Shown: positions 47,850-59,246 of the stretch, one piece after another
How the letters are laid out: each line of letters starts with the position of its first letter
How positions within the stretch are numbered: position 1 is the first letter of the stretch
DNA from: Cordia subcordata
Lineage: Eukaryota > Streptophyta > Magnoliopsida > Boraginales > Cordiaceae
Length of the DNA: 64,000 nucleotides
Assembly (NCBI GenBank): GCA_028554755.1
Contig: JAPTOF010000005.1
Location: 6,643,501 to 6,707,500, forward strand
Direction: 5' to 3'
Made by a program: the position numbers and the translations under genes
The notes under the pieces: generated by a model
The model's database searches: none
Told to the model about the DNA's origin: nothing
What the model saw: only the letters and a program-made list of their open reading frames with translations

Positions 47850-49209
47850 AAAGTAAAGCAAGTAATGCTATCCAGAGACATCTCATCCTGTGCAAACGTC
47901 ACATATCTATCTCTCTTATGTTTGGTCCCTGCATGGCCAACTTGTAATATGGTCACCCTATGGTACCAATTCTTATAACTTTGGAGTGAAACTAGATTTG
48001 GTTTGTCCTGCAACTGCCCCTAAATAATTCACTACTGCCAGTTCCCCCTTTATCTATTGCCTGTGTCAAAGCCTCTCCTTCCAGCTTCTCCTTATCATCC
48101 CTGTGCTTTTCGTCATTAGGCAGATCACGAGGGGTGACCAATTATAGTCCGAACTGCCACAAAACACGATCGGGACGATGTCGCGTTATATGTCCAAATA
48201 TCAACAGGACACGTGCATGTTAAACATCACTGTCCTGCAAATAATATGGTGGCAAACTATCGAATAATCCCCTCAATAGCTACCATATAAACTATACCAA
48301 AACAAGTAAAAAAGAGTTACTTACATGCCCAATAATGTCGTAATTAAAATATTTAATAAATGATAAATAAAATAACTATACCTTTCCAGGCTGCAATTGG
48401 TCAATCACGTCCCAACGTTCAACTTGCCCGAACTTTCCTGATGTGTCCTTCATTTCTTTCTTCAAATAAAAAATGCCCCCTCATGGAACACTAGGTACTT
48501 GAAATAAATGCTCTTGCTAATACAAATATGCTTGTATAGTTGCGCTCTAGTTGTACTTTTCAATCTTGCCAAAGTTCTGTAGATAAATCAACCATGCCAA
48601 ATTGCCCTCACTGGTACTCGTATTGGAAAATAGGTGGCAGTTTATCATCAGAAAAATCCACAAATGTGCCCGCTGTAGAGCCTCGTGGAGAGTGAGATTC
48701 TATGGAGTATCTTAAAGGTTACATTGTTTCTGCAGTTGGACGAAATTGATAGTGTTCCTGACTATGTTAGTACGAGTCTGATCCGTGTCAACCCCCACAT
48801 AATCACGAATAAGATCAACCCACATCTCCTTTGGTCGTACAGTCATCTCAAGCTCTGGCATTACTATATCGGTCACGGGCAGATCCCAATAAACGGCCAC
48901 ATCCTGTAGGGTGATAGTGTCATTTTCTACAGGCAAATGAAAGGTATGTGTCTTTGACCGCCAACTCTTAATCATAGCAATAATAAGCCCACGTTTAAGT
49001 TGATAGAAGTGAGATTTATAAGAACTATAGAATCTCGTTTCCACCAACTGCTACTGTACCAATGGGTGCTCTGGTTTCTTAAATAATTTTCTGTCAGACC
49101 AATAACATCTAAAGTTACCCAAGTAGTATGGATCTTGCAAATATTGGACCCAGTGGTCAATGTAATGGCACAATAATGTCGCATCTTTTGAACTCAGTTT
49201 AGTATCCAT
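47850..49209 (-). pseudogene. Plant mobile domain (PMD) gene of the MULE, decayed
   Basis: From the ATG at 49209 the minus strand reads MDTKLSSKDATLLCHY, then a single TAG, then LKRGLIIAMIKSW and THTFHLPVENDTITLQDVAV (about 48960-48880), the PMD core. Next come EALQRAHLW near 48690 and a segment around 48180-48050 resembling the family's RPDRVLRQFG block (here HRPDRVLWQFGLQ). The last piece near 47990-47900 is SYKNWYHRVTILQVGHA. PMD proteins (for example MAIN/MAIL1) occur in plants both as host genes and inside transposons. Stops and frameshifts indicate a pseudogene. A possible C-terminal extension continues to about 46980. Confidence 0.7.
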
Positions 49210-49868
49210 AATTAATTCTAAAATAAAAAACTTTCAACTATTACTAGTAGTTATTGTAAAAGTAGTAATAGTAATGATGATGACGGTGAACCCTAAACCC
49301 TAAATCATAAACCTTACTCTTAAATTATTAAATTTTTTAAAATTAACTAACTTAACTTTTTTAAATTCCTAAATCCCAAATTTTCCACTATTAACTAACT
49401 TAACTTTCTTAAAAAATATAAATCCCCAAATTATTAAATTACTAAATTTCTTAATATCCTAAATTTTAACAACTAAACTATCTCATAAATAAAGAATAAT
49501 AAATAACAAATAATAATCTAAACTTTAACAACTCTATAAGGATGAATCTCATAAATAAGCTTCTAAATATTATATGCAAACAAAATACTATTAAACATCA
49601 ATACAACATTTTATTTAACTTAAAAATTAGCAAATCAACATTATCACTCTAAGTAAAATAACCTTAAACTAACAAACAAAATTATACAAACTTACAACAA
49701 ATTATATAACTTAAAAACAAAAATATAATTATAAAACATAATAGAAGATCAATAACTTACAAAATGGAGGCTAAATCCTTGGAAGTGGGGTTTTTTGAAA
49801 GAGAGAATTTCGAGGTAGGGGGATTTTGGTGAAAATGCAAAAACAATGGGGAAGAATAGGAAGGGAGG
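49210..49868. other. Upstream region of the PMD gene with telo-box-like repeat
   Basis: Two adjacent CCCTAAA units (49291-49304) read TTTAGGGTTTAGGG on the coding strand, about 85 bases before the PMD start. Similar telo-box elements occur in 5' leaders of many plant genes. Between 49310 and 49770 the sequence is AT-rich with repeated TTAACTAACTTAACTTT and CCTAAAT words. No gene. Confidence 0.45.
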
Positions 49869-51227
49869 TGTTGGACTTGGTTGCTAATACTATGTCTAGT
49901 TGATTACCCAATTAAAAAAATTTAATCAACAATAGTAGCGGAACATAACAACTAAAAATCTATTACACACATGTGCACAATCACATGAACAATATATATA
50001 AAGAAGATGAGATATAGTGTCACCCTTGATGCGTAGTATCATTAATGAAGCCTTCTTACACAATTACATGGCTTGTACTAGCCCCTTAATGGTCTTCACC
50101 AATGTAATCAATCATCAATAGCTAGGATGTAGTGTGCTATGTAGTGGGCAATCATTAATTAGAGATTAATTGAGGTTTAGGCTAGGTAGTGTATGTTCTT
50201 GGTGTAACTATGTGAAAAATTTTTGCACACACACCAAAGTGAAAATATGCTTCTTATGTTATCTATTCACCCTTGGGCCTTGCCAATTGCGACTATATAG
50301 TACATGGCAACCCTAATGAAGATAAGGTGCTAGGAAGATTATTGTTTCCCATAATGCGCCTCCCTATCTTCTAGAAAAAGAATATTCTCTATGGATAAGT
50401 CTTATCCAAAATATCCCATCACACACACTATAAGTATCTTCCTTGTGGGCCTCGTTTATCTAGTTAAAACATCCATGAGTTATATTAAGAAGACCTGGAT
50501 AATTAAATCCCGTTTTAATTCTAAGCTCAAATCTTAATTAAGCAATCCACATAATTAGCCATCCCTAATGAATTACATCCAATTGGAACATGACTAGCAG
50601 ATGGACTAAAAGACATAATTATTGTTGGCTCCCAAAATGTCCTCGCCACGGCTTTGGTAACATCAAAGGCCAGTTTGACCTCGATCTATTTCCACCATAA
50701 GATCAAAGCCACACTTCCAGGATAATCACTGGCTAAGCAAGAGCTTATCACCCGCTTTGGTTACCTCTATCTTTGACCAATCGAGTGAAATAAGCACAAC
50801 GACCCCTCTACGTATACCCATAGTCAAGGTCAGTTGAAACAAGTACCATCACTTCCAAGACTACATCTAAACCTTGGAATCTCTAGTCCTATATTATGAT
50901 CATCCACTGGTCACAAATCTCTTGATATATGTAGCGACTCACAAACCAAATGACCGATATACTCTTGAAGGGCAATATCACTAGTACCAGATTTCTGGTG
51001 ATCAAATGGGTAAATCCAAGGGGGCACATAGACTCTGTTGTTGCGTATGCATGTCTCAACTAAATTAGAATACAACACCCAATGTACAAGGTAGACAATC
51101 TTATCACTTAAGACCTCTTCTTATAGTATATCAAAGTGTTACACCTTAACTTAATCAGTTCATTCGTATATGCTTAAGATTAAGAGTATTGGTCACTCGG
51201 AAGCTATGAGTATCTTGTCTTCTATAC

Positions 51228-51232
51228 ATGAC
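51228..51232. other. Copia B-plus target duplication, left copy
   Basis: ATGAC here and at 57152-57156 are identical and flank the two LTRs exactly. Confidence 0.95.
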
Positions 51233-51563
51233 TGTTGAATGTGGCTCGTATTCTTGGGCAACAAGAATAGCAGATTTCCTTGTTAACATATTACCTTATT
51301 CGCTTGTTACCTTTTGTAGCACATAATTAATTAGTTGCCTTTTCTGCTTAATAGGTTTAGGAAACCTTTGCACTATAAATATGTGGCAATACTCATTATG
51401 TTATGTGTGAGAGAGAAACCAAAGTGAGAGCCTTGTAGTATTCGTGATCAATAATAGAATTATTCTCTGTTGCCCGTGGACGTAGGCTTTAAAGCCGAAC
51501 CACGTAATTCTTATGTCCGTTATTTCTTCTCGTATTCTTCGTGTTGCATGTTTTTCCCCAACA
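51233..51563 (+). mobile_element. 5' LTR of Copia B-plus
   Basis: 331 bp with TG..CA ends. ACTATAAATATGTGG at about 51372-51386 is a good TATA box. A polyadenylation-type AATAATAGAATT lies near 51451-51462. Confidence 0.95.
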
Positions 51564-52799
51564 AACCGGTATCTAGAGCTTAGGTATTAATCCGCTTCGA
51601 GGAAAAAAAAATCAAAACTCATTGAAACTTGAATTCTTTGTTTCCAAACCAAACAGAGCCTTAATTTTTCCAATTGAAACCAAACACAGCCTTAAAACTA
51701 GCCGTGTTGGGTCTTGTTTGAAACCACTCGCCGGAGTAGCCAAATCTTTGAAGCTTGCTATCATCGCGTTCGTTGTCGTCAAAGGAACTCAACGGTGCTT
51801 GTCTCATCGGCTTTGGTGCTTGGAAAAGGTACCGACGAAGAGGAGGAAAACGTCGAAGACGAGGTGGTCGTGGTGACGTTCTGGTGGTTTTCACAACAGA
51901 GGAGTGGCATCATCTTGCTTGCCGTTCAACTAGGATTGTTTCGGTACCATTAAAGTGCGATTTGGTGAATATAGGAGCAATTGGCCATTAACGGGTAGAG
52001 CTCGAGATCGCGCGACAAGGCGTGCTTATCGATCAGCATATTCGGCTTGCTGACGACACTGTCAAGCTCTCCGGCCGACGAGAAACCTGGTGGTGGCTAC
52101 AGAGTCGGCGTTGATGGCTTGGTGCATGAGCTTGAATTGGGTGGGTCTTGATGGCTTGTTTGGGAGAAGAAACGGGTAGAGAAGAAAGAACCCGCGGGCT
52201 CTTGGGTTTTTTGGTTTTGGGTCGGGTTTTTTTTTCGGGTTTTTGATTTCGGGTATTTGGTATTATTTTTTTTTGGGTTGGGTTCTGGTTTTGGGTTTGG
52301 GTAGAAGGCTAGGGGTTGGACAGGGTTCTGGGTTAATTTTTTTGTGTTGGGCTTGGCAAGTTTCTATTAAAAAAAAAACCTTTTTTTTTGGGCTTGGACT
52401 TTTAGTCTAAGAGGAAAAAAAGAGGGGGGCAAATTTTTAATTGGATTGGGCCTATTCCAGGAAACAAAAAAAAAAAAAAAAACTTATTTGACCTTTGACC
52501 AACGTTGACCGGATTTGACTTTGACTGTCGACCATTGACCAAGGGTTGACTGGATTTGACCAGAGCCTTACCCCACGTTTTTCGACATGATGAGTCCATT
52601 TTTGGGCTCTGTTTTTCCAGATTCTGCTCCAAAGTACGTGTTTAGGGCTGGTGTTGACTTTGACCAACAGGTTTGACTTTGACCGGTGTTGACCAAAGTT
52701 GACCAGGGGTGTTCCTAAGGTTTTTCGACGTGCTGAATCCATTTTTACGATCCATTGAGCCAAATTCCATCCCGAAGTGCGAGTTTTCTGCAAACGAAG
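51564..52799 (+). other. Copia B-plus 5' untranslated leader
   Basis: The leader runs from the primer-binding-type site (51566) to the gag ATG (52800). It includes a GT-rich zone at about 52140-52400 with several poly-T runs and a zone of TTGACC/GGTCAA words at about 52480-52720. The latter also occurs in the reverse copy (40500-40750). Open frames here are not conserved in type and are probably not translated. Confidence 0.6.
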
Positions 52800-55700
52800 A
52801 TGTCTTCCACAGGTGAAAAGTTTGAAATCGAGAAGTTTGACGGGAGAATGAGTTTCAGTCTTTGGAGGATCAGATTCAAGGCATTTATGACAATGCAAGG
52901 ACTTTGGAAAGTCATTGAAGAAGTGATCCCGGAAAAGACGGAACCTGCAGTGAGAGAAGAACTCGAAGCGAAAGCCTTGAGTGCAATACATATGTCCGTG
53001 ACAAATGAAGTATTCGAGATTCTTTGAGACGACAGCAGTTGAGGCTTAGAATACTTTGGTGGAATTGTATGCATCTAAATCTCTCACCAATCGCCTCTAC
53101 TTAAAGAAGCAATTGTATCATCTTAGAATGAAAGAAGGTACGTCACTAAAACAACACCTTGATGAGTTTACCTCTTGTTTTATTGCTTTGAAGGATGTAG
53201 GTGTTAAAATTGATGACAAAGATCGAGCTATGATCGTATTATGCTCTTTACCACCTTCATATATGAACTTTGTGGACACTATGTTGTACGGGAGGGATAA
53301 AATTACCTTTGAAGATGTGATTACTTCATTAAAATTGAAGGATCTTCAAACACACATTCTGGGACATAGGGAAAAAGTTCATGGGGAAGGTTTAGTGAGT
53401 AGAGGGAGATCGGAGAATAGAGGGGGATCTTCGAGTAGAAAGAAAAGCAAGTCAAGGTCAAAATCAAGAGTAAGGAAGCTACGCTGTTTCGAGTGTGGTG
53501 AAAAGGGTCACATTAAGAAAGAATGTCCAAAACTAAAAAAGGGAAAGAAAAAGGTAGAGAATTCAGCTAATGTGGTGGAGAGTCTTGTGATGATGGAGAT
53601 AACTCGAGTAGTACTGGGAAGTTTTGGTGTGAGTGGATCACAGTGGCATAATCAATGGATTCTTGATACTGGTGCAATGTTCCATATGTGTCCTAGGCAC
53701 GACTGGTTCTCTTCTTATTCCAAAAGAGAAGGGAAAGTCTTTCTAGGCAATGATCTTTTATTGAAGGTGGAGGAAATGGGAATAGTTAATATCAAGATGT
53801 TTGATGGTATTACAAGATCTCTCGAGTGTTGGCATGTACCGGAGCTGAAGAAAAACTTGATTTTTCTTGGGCATTTGGATTCTCATGAATACAAATTCCG
53901 AAGTGAGAATAGTGTCTTAAAGGTGACCAAAGGTGCAATTGTGCTCTTGAAAGGGAACTTGACTGGCGGCCTATATGTCCTTCAAGGTAGTGCGATTCAC
54001 AGTGTTGCAATTACATCCGAGGAGAGTGATAATGACACTACGCAGTTGTGGCACAAAAGGTTGGGCCATATGAGCGAGAGGGGACTGACCGAGCTGAGTA
54101 AGAGAGATTTGCTTTGTGGACAAAGACCTGGAAAGCTTGAATTCTGTGAGCATTGTGTCTTTGGAAAGCAAACCAGGGTGAAGTTCAGCAAGGGGCAAGA
54201 GAACACCAAAGGTACACTTGATTATATTCATTCTGATCTTTGGGGTCCTAATAAAGTTCCTTCCAAGAAAGGTGCCAGGTATTACATCACTTTCATTGAT
54301 GCATACTCTCGGATGGTGTGGGTATACTACTTGAAAACTAAAGATGAGGCGTTTCCAACATTTGTGGAGTGGAAGACGTTGATTGAGAAGCAGACTGGTA
54401 AACAAATTAAGCGTCTTAGGACTGACAATGGGTTGGAATATTGCAATAAAGAGTTTGATGAGTTCTGCAGGAAACATGGCATTGTGAGACACCGCACATG
54501 TGTAGGGACACCACAACAGAATGGAGTTGCAGAACGCATGAATAGAACTCTGGTGGAGAGAGCTCGTTGTATGCTCTCCCAATCTGGTTTAAGTCAAGAC
54601 TTTTGGGCAGAAGCTGTCAATACGACATGCTACTTGGTGAATAGGTCTCCATCCAAAGCTATTGAATTGAAAACTCCTTTTGAGTTATGGTCTGGTAAGC
54701 CTGCTGACTACTCTCGATTGAGGGTGTTCGGTTGCCCTGCATACGCTCACGTGAAGGATGGCAAGTTGGAGCCGAGGGCAAAGAAATGCATATTTCTAGG
54801 CTATGCGTCCGAGAGGAAAGGTTACAGGTTGTGGTGCACAGATCCAAAGTCTCCAGGTTTCCTCATCAGCAGGGATGTCATATTCAATGAGTCTGCTTTA
54901 TTAGACCAAGAAAAGGAGAAAGCGGTAGTTGGTTTAGACCACGGTGTCAAAGAGCAGGTGGAGGTATTTGCTGATGTTCCAAATGTTCCATTTAGCAGTC
55001 AAATTCAACTGACTCAACCAACTGAGGTACATGATCAAAATGTGCCTGAACAACAGAAGTACAGCATTGCCACTGGGCGAGAAAGGAGACAGATTAGAGA
55101 GCCTCAAAGGTACGGATACGCTGATCTTGTTGCTTATGCTTTGACTGTTGCCGAAACAATTGAAGGACATGAGCCGAATTCATACAAAGAGGCCATATCT
55201 GGGAAAGATTCTGCTCAGTGGGTGGGTGCCATGAGTGAGGAGATTGAGTCTCTTCATAAGAATCAAACGTGGGAGCTTGTTGAATTGCCTAAGGGACGGC
55301 GAGTTGTCAGTTGCAAATGGGTTTACAAGAAAAAGGAAGGTACTCCAAGGGTTGAAGGTCCTCGATACAAGGCACGGTTGGTAGCAAAAGGCTATACACA
55401 AAGGGAGGGTGTTGACTTCAACAAAGTGTTCACTCCGGTTGTGAAGCATAGTTCCATCAGGGTTTTACTTGCCTTGATTGCTCTTCATGACTTAGAGCTT
55501 GAGCAGCTAGATGTGAAAACGGCGTTTTTGCATGGTGATCTTGAAGAGCAAATTTACATGAGTCAACCGGAGGGGTATGTAGTTCCTGGTAAAGAGAACC
55601 ATGTTTGCAAATTGAAAAAGTCCTTGTATGGGTTGAAGCAGTCGCCTCGACAATGATACAAGAGATTTGACACATTCATGGTAGGTGCTGGATACACAAG

Positions 55701-56748
55701 GAGTGCCTACGATAGCTGTGTATATCTCAAGAAGCTTCTAGATGGTTCGTTTGTGTACTTGTTGTTGTATGTCGATGATATGCTTATTGCTGCTAAAAGC
55801 ATGTCTGCAATCGACGAATTAAAGAAGCAGCTAGGTGATGAGTTTGAGATGAAGGATCTTGGAGTAGCGAAGAAGATTCTTGGCATGGAGATTCACAGAT
55901 ATAGAAACACTGGGAAGCTGTTCTTGTCTCAACAGAGTTATATTGAGAAAGTGCTAGAGCGTTTCGGGATGCTTAAAGCTAAGCCTGTGAGTGTGCCGCT
56001 TGCTGCTCATTTCAAATTGTCTGCAGATTTGTCACATAAAATCGAGGAGGAGGTGGAGCATATGTCTTATGTTCCATACTTGAGTGCTGTTGGTAGCTTG
56101 ATGTATGCTATGATATGCACTCGTCCTGACATTTCACATGCAGTTAGTGTTGTGAGCAGGTATATGGCATCACCTGGGAAAGTACACTGGGAAGCGGTGA
56201 AATGGATAATGAGATATTTGCGTGGCACTACAAATGTAGGTTTACTGTTTAACAAGATGACTGGAGATTGCGCGAGGTTGGTGGGTTATTGTGATTCAGA
56301 CTTTACGGGTGACCTTGATAAGAGAAGATCTCTGACGGGTTACGTGTTTACTCTCTCTGGATGTGCTATCAGTTGGAAAGCGGCATTACAGTCTACTGTG
56401 GCATTGTCGACTACTGAAGCGGAGTACACGGCAATTGCAGAAGCTGTGAAGGAGGCCATGTGGTTACAAGACCTAGTTCGTGATCTTGGACTGCAGCAAG
56501 ATACAAGTGCAGTCTTTTGTGATAGCCAGAGTGCAATCCATCTGACGAAGAATCAGATGTATCATGAGAAGACTAAACACATTGATGTCAGATATCACTT
56601 TATCAGAGATGTTATATCACAAGGAATCATATCGGTGCAGAAGATATCTACCCATGAGAATCTAGCAGATATGATGACTAAGGTGGTTCCAGTCAGCAAG
56701 TTTAAGCATTGCTTGGACTTGGTTGCTATTTGCGGTGCGGAGCATTGA
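52800..56748 (+). pseudogene. Copia B-plus gag-pol, one frameshift and two stops
   Basis: Gag starts at 52800 (MSSTGEKFEIEKF). The frame shifts at about 53027-53031, and a TAG (53047-53049) replaces a Trp codon that the reverse copy keeps. Thereafter one long frame runs from 53056 with a single TGA at 55654-55656. Domains in order: CCHC knuckle (53484-53526, [14 protein letters not shown]); protease DTG (53664-53672); pre-integrase (about 54045-54230, WHKRLGHMS); integrase core (about 54230-54600) with Asp in IHSDLWG, Asp in RTDNGLEY and Glu in GVAERMN; reverse transcriptase (about 55260-56010) with YVDD at 55768-55779; RNase H (about 56270-56640, TTEAEY). Encodes the machinery for copying through RNA. 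Probably defective by itself unless the stops are read through. Confidence 0.9.
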
Positions 56749-56819
56749 GCTCTTGGAGGCAGTTGGCTGCAGGGATGATGGTGTATTGATTGGAACGAAT
56801 ATGTGCCAAGGTGGAGATT

Positions 56820-57151
56820 TGTTGAATGTGGCCCGTATTCTTGGGCAACAAGAATAACAGATTTCCTTATTAGCATATTATCTTATTCGCTTGTTACCTT
56901 TTGTAGCACATAATTAATTAGTTGCCTTTTCTGCTTAATAGGTTTAGGAAACCTTTGCACTATAAATATGTGGCAATACTCATTATGTTATGTGTGAGAG
57001 AGAAACCAAAGTGAGAGCCTTGTAGTATTCGTGATCAATAATAGAATTATTCTCTGCTGCCCATGGACGTAGGCTTTAAAGCCGAACCACGTAATTCTTG
57101 TATCCGTTATTTCTTCTCGTATTCTTCGTGTTTGCATGTTTTTCCCCAACA
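56820..57151 (+). mobile_element. 3' LTR of Copia B-plus
   Basis: 332 bp, near-identical to the 5' LTR, followed by ATGAC. The polypurine tract lies directly before it. Confidence 0.95.
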
Positions 57152-57539
57152 ATGACAGTACGATTCCTAGAAGAATATTTACGGTGGCCCTGTCTAATGC
57201 GTGACACATGTACTAAGAGCGTAGTCTGAAAAACCATTCAATGACCGAGGAGATCACCCTTTCTAAGAGACTCACCCACTATTGCCTTGCCTCGGTAGAG
57301 TGCCCAATACTACCATCTGGTTATGGGCCAATTTATGATATCACCAAATATAGACTTGGACCTACTATGTGCCTAAGTCACTACTCTATTTTATTGGACT
57401 TTCATACTTTGTACCAATGCATAAATGGAGAGAATATGTTGTGCAAAACTCAATCATATGAACAATATCATGAGGGAATTATCTCTACTATCCAGTAATT
57501 ACCTTGTGCTTGTAGTCTTTAGGGCATACAATCCCAACA

Positions 57540-57857
57540 AGAGGGCTGGCTGTGCTTATTTATGGAATGCGAGTGAGTTCCTAGTGTGCGGCTCGCATGC
57601 CCAGAATGCACCGCATATGCGATCGGGTTCCAAAAATGCACAACGGTTCACTTTTACATGGCGTACATCCCCACATGCGGTCCTTTTAAATTTTGAATTA
57701 TTTTGCAAAATTAGCATGTAATGTTTTTTCTGAGTGCAAGGCGCTTTCTAAGAGCGCGTTGGATATGTTTCGAAAGATAGATTGGGCTAGATTTGAAAAC
57801 CCATCTAAAAATGGGTCATTTTTGCATGTAATGTCAAAAATTGAGTAAAAAAAATCC
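57540..57857. other. Right subterminal and terminal repeat of the MULE
   Basis: The sequence contains GCGTT, GCATGC and TGCGATCGGG words that mirror the left subterminal region (42220-42380: GCGCTCCCAAAATG). The terminal inverted repeat itself is about 57765-57857. Confidence 0.7.
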
Positions 57858-57867
57858 TAAATATTAT

Positions 57868-59246
57868 TGGCTGCAAGTGGGTGTTTCAGATCAAAAGGAA
57901 ACCTGATGGGATAGTAGATTACTATAAAGCCTGACTGTGGACTATACAGAAACATTCAGTCCAGTTGTAAAGCCAACAACGACCAAGGTTATTCTGTCTA
58001 TTCCAATTTCAAAGAAGGGGGAACTCCGACAGTTGGACGTTAATAACACATTTTTACATATATTTCTCAATAAAGACACATATTTGACTAAACTGCAAGG
58101 CTTTCAGCATTCGGTATATCCTCACGATGTTTGCAAGTTACAAAAGGCATTGTTTGGATTGAAGGAGGCACTGCGAACTTGGTTTTCTCGCCTAAGTTCT
58201 TTTCTCAAACAACTTGCTTTTACCGCCTCTAAATCTGATACACCATTGTTTGTTTATTATCAAGAGTCAATACTTATCTTTATGCTGATTTATGTCGATG
58301 ATATTATCATTACTAGTAACTGTACTAAAATGGTTAATTCTTTTATTACAAAGCTTCATCGCCAGTTTGCCCTGAAGGATCTTGGTCACTTGTCTTATTT
58401 TCTTGGAGTTTAAGTTTAATATTTGACAGATGGGATACTACCCTCTCAGCAAAAATATATTCTATATTTGCTTCATCGTACTAAACTTCATGAGGGGAAA
58501 AACTACTAGTGTCTCCTATCAATCTGAATCAGCAATTGTCACAGTACACCAGTGATCCCTTTTCAGATCCTACACTCTGTCACAGTATTGTGAGAGCACT
58601 TCAGTACTTGACACTGATGCGATTGGATATTTCTCTAATAGTCAACAAAGTGTGCCAATTCATGTATAACCCGACAGAAGTTCATTGGTCTGCTATCAAA
58701 TGAATCCTTCGATATTTAAAGGGAACTATTGCGCATGGGTTGGGCATAAGGTGGTCCTTGGACTATACTAGTCATGTGTACTCTGACTCAGATTGGGCAG
58801 GTTGCCTGAATGACTAGCGCAGTATTAATGGATATTGTATTTTCTTGGGACCAAATCTTATCTCTTGGTTTGTGAAGAAGTAGACAACGACATTTAGATC
58901 GAGCACAGAGGGTGAGTATCGTGCCATTACCTATGCTACTATGGAAATTTTCTAGCTCCAATCATTGTTCGTTGAACTTCATCTTTCTCAACATGTTCCA
59001 CCTATACTTTGATGTGACAATATTGGCACTACATATCTCACTTCTAATCTAGTGTTTCACACACGCAGGAAACATACAAAGATAGATGTATATTTTGTAC
59101 TTGAAAAAGTGGCTGCTAATCAGTTGTGTGTGTCCTTCATCTCCACAGTTGATCAACTTGCATATATATCATGCCGAAAGGATTTTCACGAACATGGTTC
59201 TATCTACTACGACACAAGCTCACCGGCTTCACTTGAGGGAGGCTAA
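57868..59246 (+). pseudogene. Copia A reverse transcriptase and RNase H, 3' half
   Basis: GCKWVFQIKRKPDG at 57870 continues the frame broken at 42145. The reverse transcriptase follows with ETFSPVVKPTTTKV at about 57950, QLDVNNTFLH near 58035 and LIYVDDIIIT near 58285-58315. Then come DLGHLSYFLGV (58380-58412) and RNase H pieces: SDSDWAG near 58785-58805, STEGEYR near 58905-58925 and HTKIDVYFVLEKVA at about 59070-59115. A polypurine-type ACTTGAGGGAGG (59231-59242) precedes the 3' LTR. Several stops and frameshifts. Confidence 0.85.

Larger units (their letters stand above)
51233..57151 (+). mobile_element. Copia B-plus, nearly complete young retrotransposon
   Basis: This 5919-bp Ty1/Copia element has 331/332-bp LTRs (51233-51563 and 56820-57151), TGTTGAATGTGG to CCCCAACA, and an ATGAC target duplication. 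A primer-binding-type CCGGTATCTAGAGC (51566-51579) follows the 5' LTR. A polypurine tract (GGTGGAGATT, 56810-56819) precedes the 3' LTR. Counting by eye, the LTRs differ by about nine substitutions, mostly transitions, and one indel (about 2.7%), which implies a fairly recent insertion. It is the innermost element of the right branch of the nest. Confidence 0.95.
49869..57539 (-). mobile_element. Probable solo Copia LTR (about 1.7 kb), split by Copia B-plus
   Basis: The outer ends TGTTGGACTT (49869) and ATCCCAACA (57539) form the TG..CA pair of an LTR in reverse orientation. On the minus strand the start reads TGTTGGGATTGTATGCCC, a common plant Copia LTR start. Its sequence is 49869-51227 plus 57157-57539, about 1.74 kb. 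The flanks GGAGG and AGAGG match at four of five bases. No internal coding region is present, which is why it is called a solo LTR. Confidence 0.6.
42146..57857 (+). mobile_element. Mutator-like element (MULE) with transposase and PMD gene
   Basis: Terminal inverted repeats of at least 80 bp begin GGATTTGTTTTTAC and end GTAAAAAAAATCC. They share the inner words CAATTTTTGACATT, GCATGCAAAAATGAC and GCCCAATCT/AGATTGGGC. The 9-11 bp duplication class is typical of Mutator. Its own sequence is about 8.0 kb. Later insertions are a MITE (44309-45233) and a probable solo LTR (49869-57539) carrying Copia B-plus. The transposase is on the plus strand and a plant mobile domain gene is on the minus strand, facing each other. 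Both are decayed. Confidence 0.85.

Noticed and set aside
47850..49209. Host-encoded PMD (MAIN-like) gene
   Set aside because: It lies within the terminal repeats of a Mutator-like element, has stops and frameshifts, and no intact frame. Treated as transposon-borne.
53971..54582. 203-codon minus-strand open frame inside Copia B-plus
   Set aside because: It is a shadow of the integrase frame, which carries all catalytic motifs on the plus strand.
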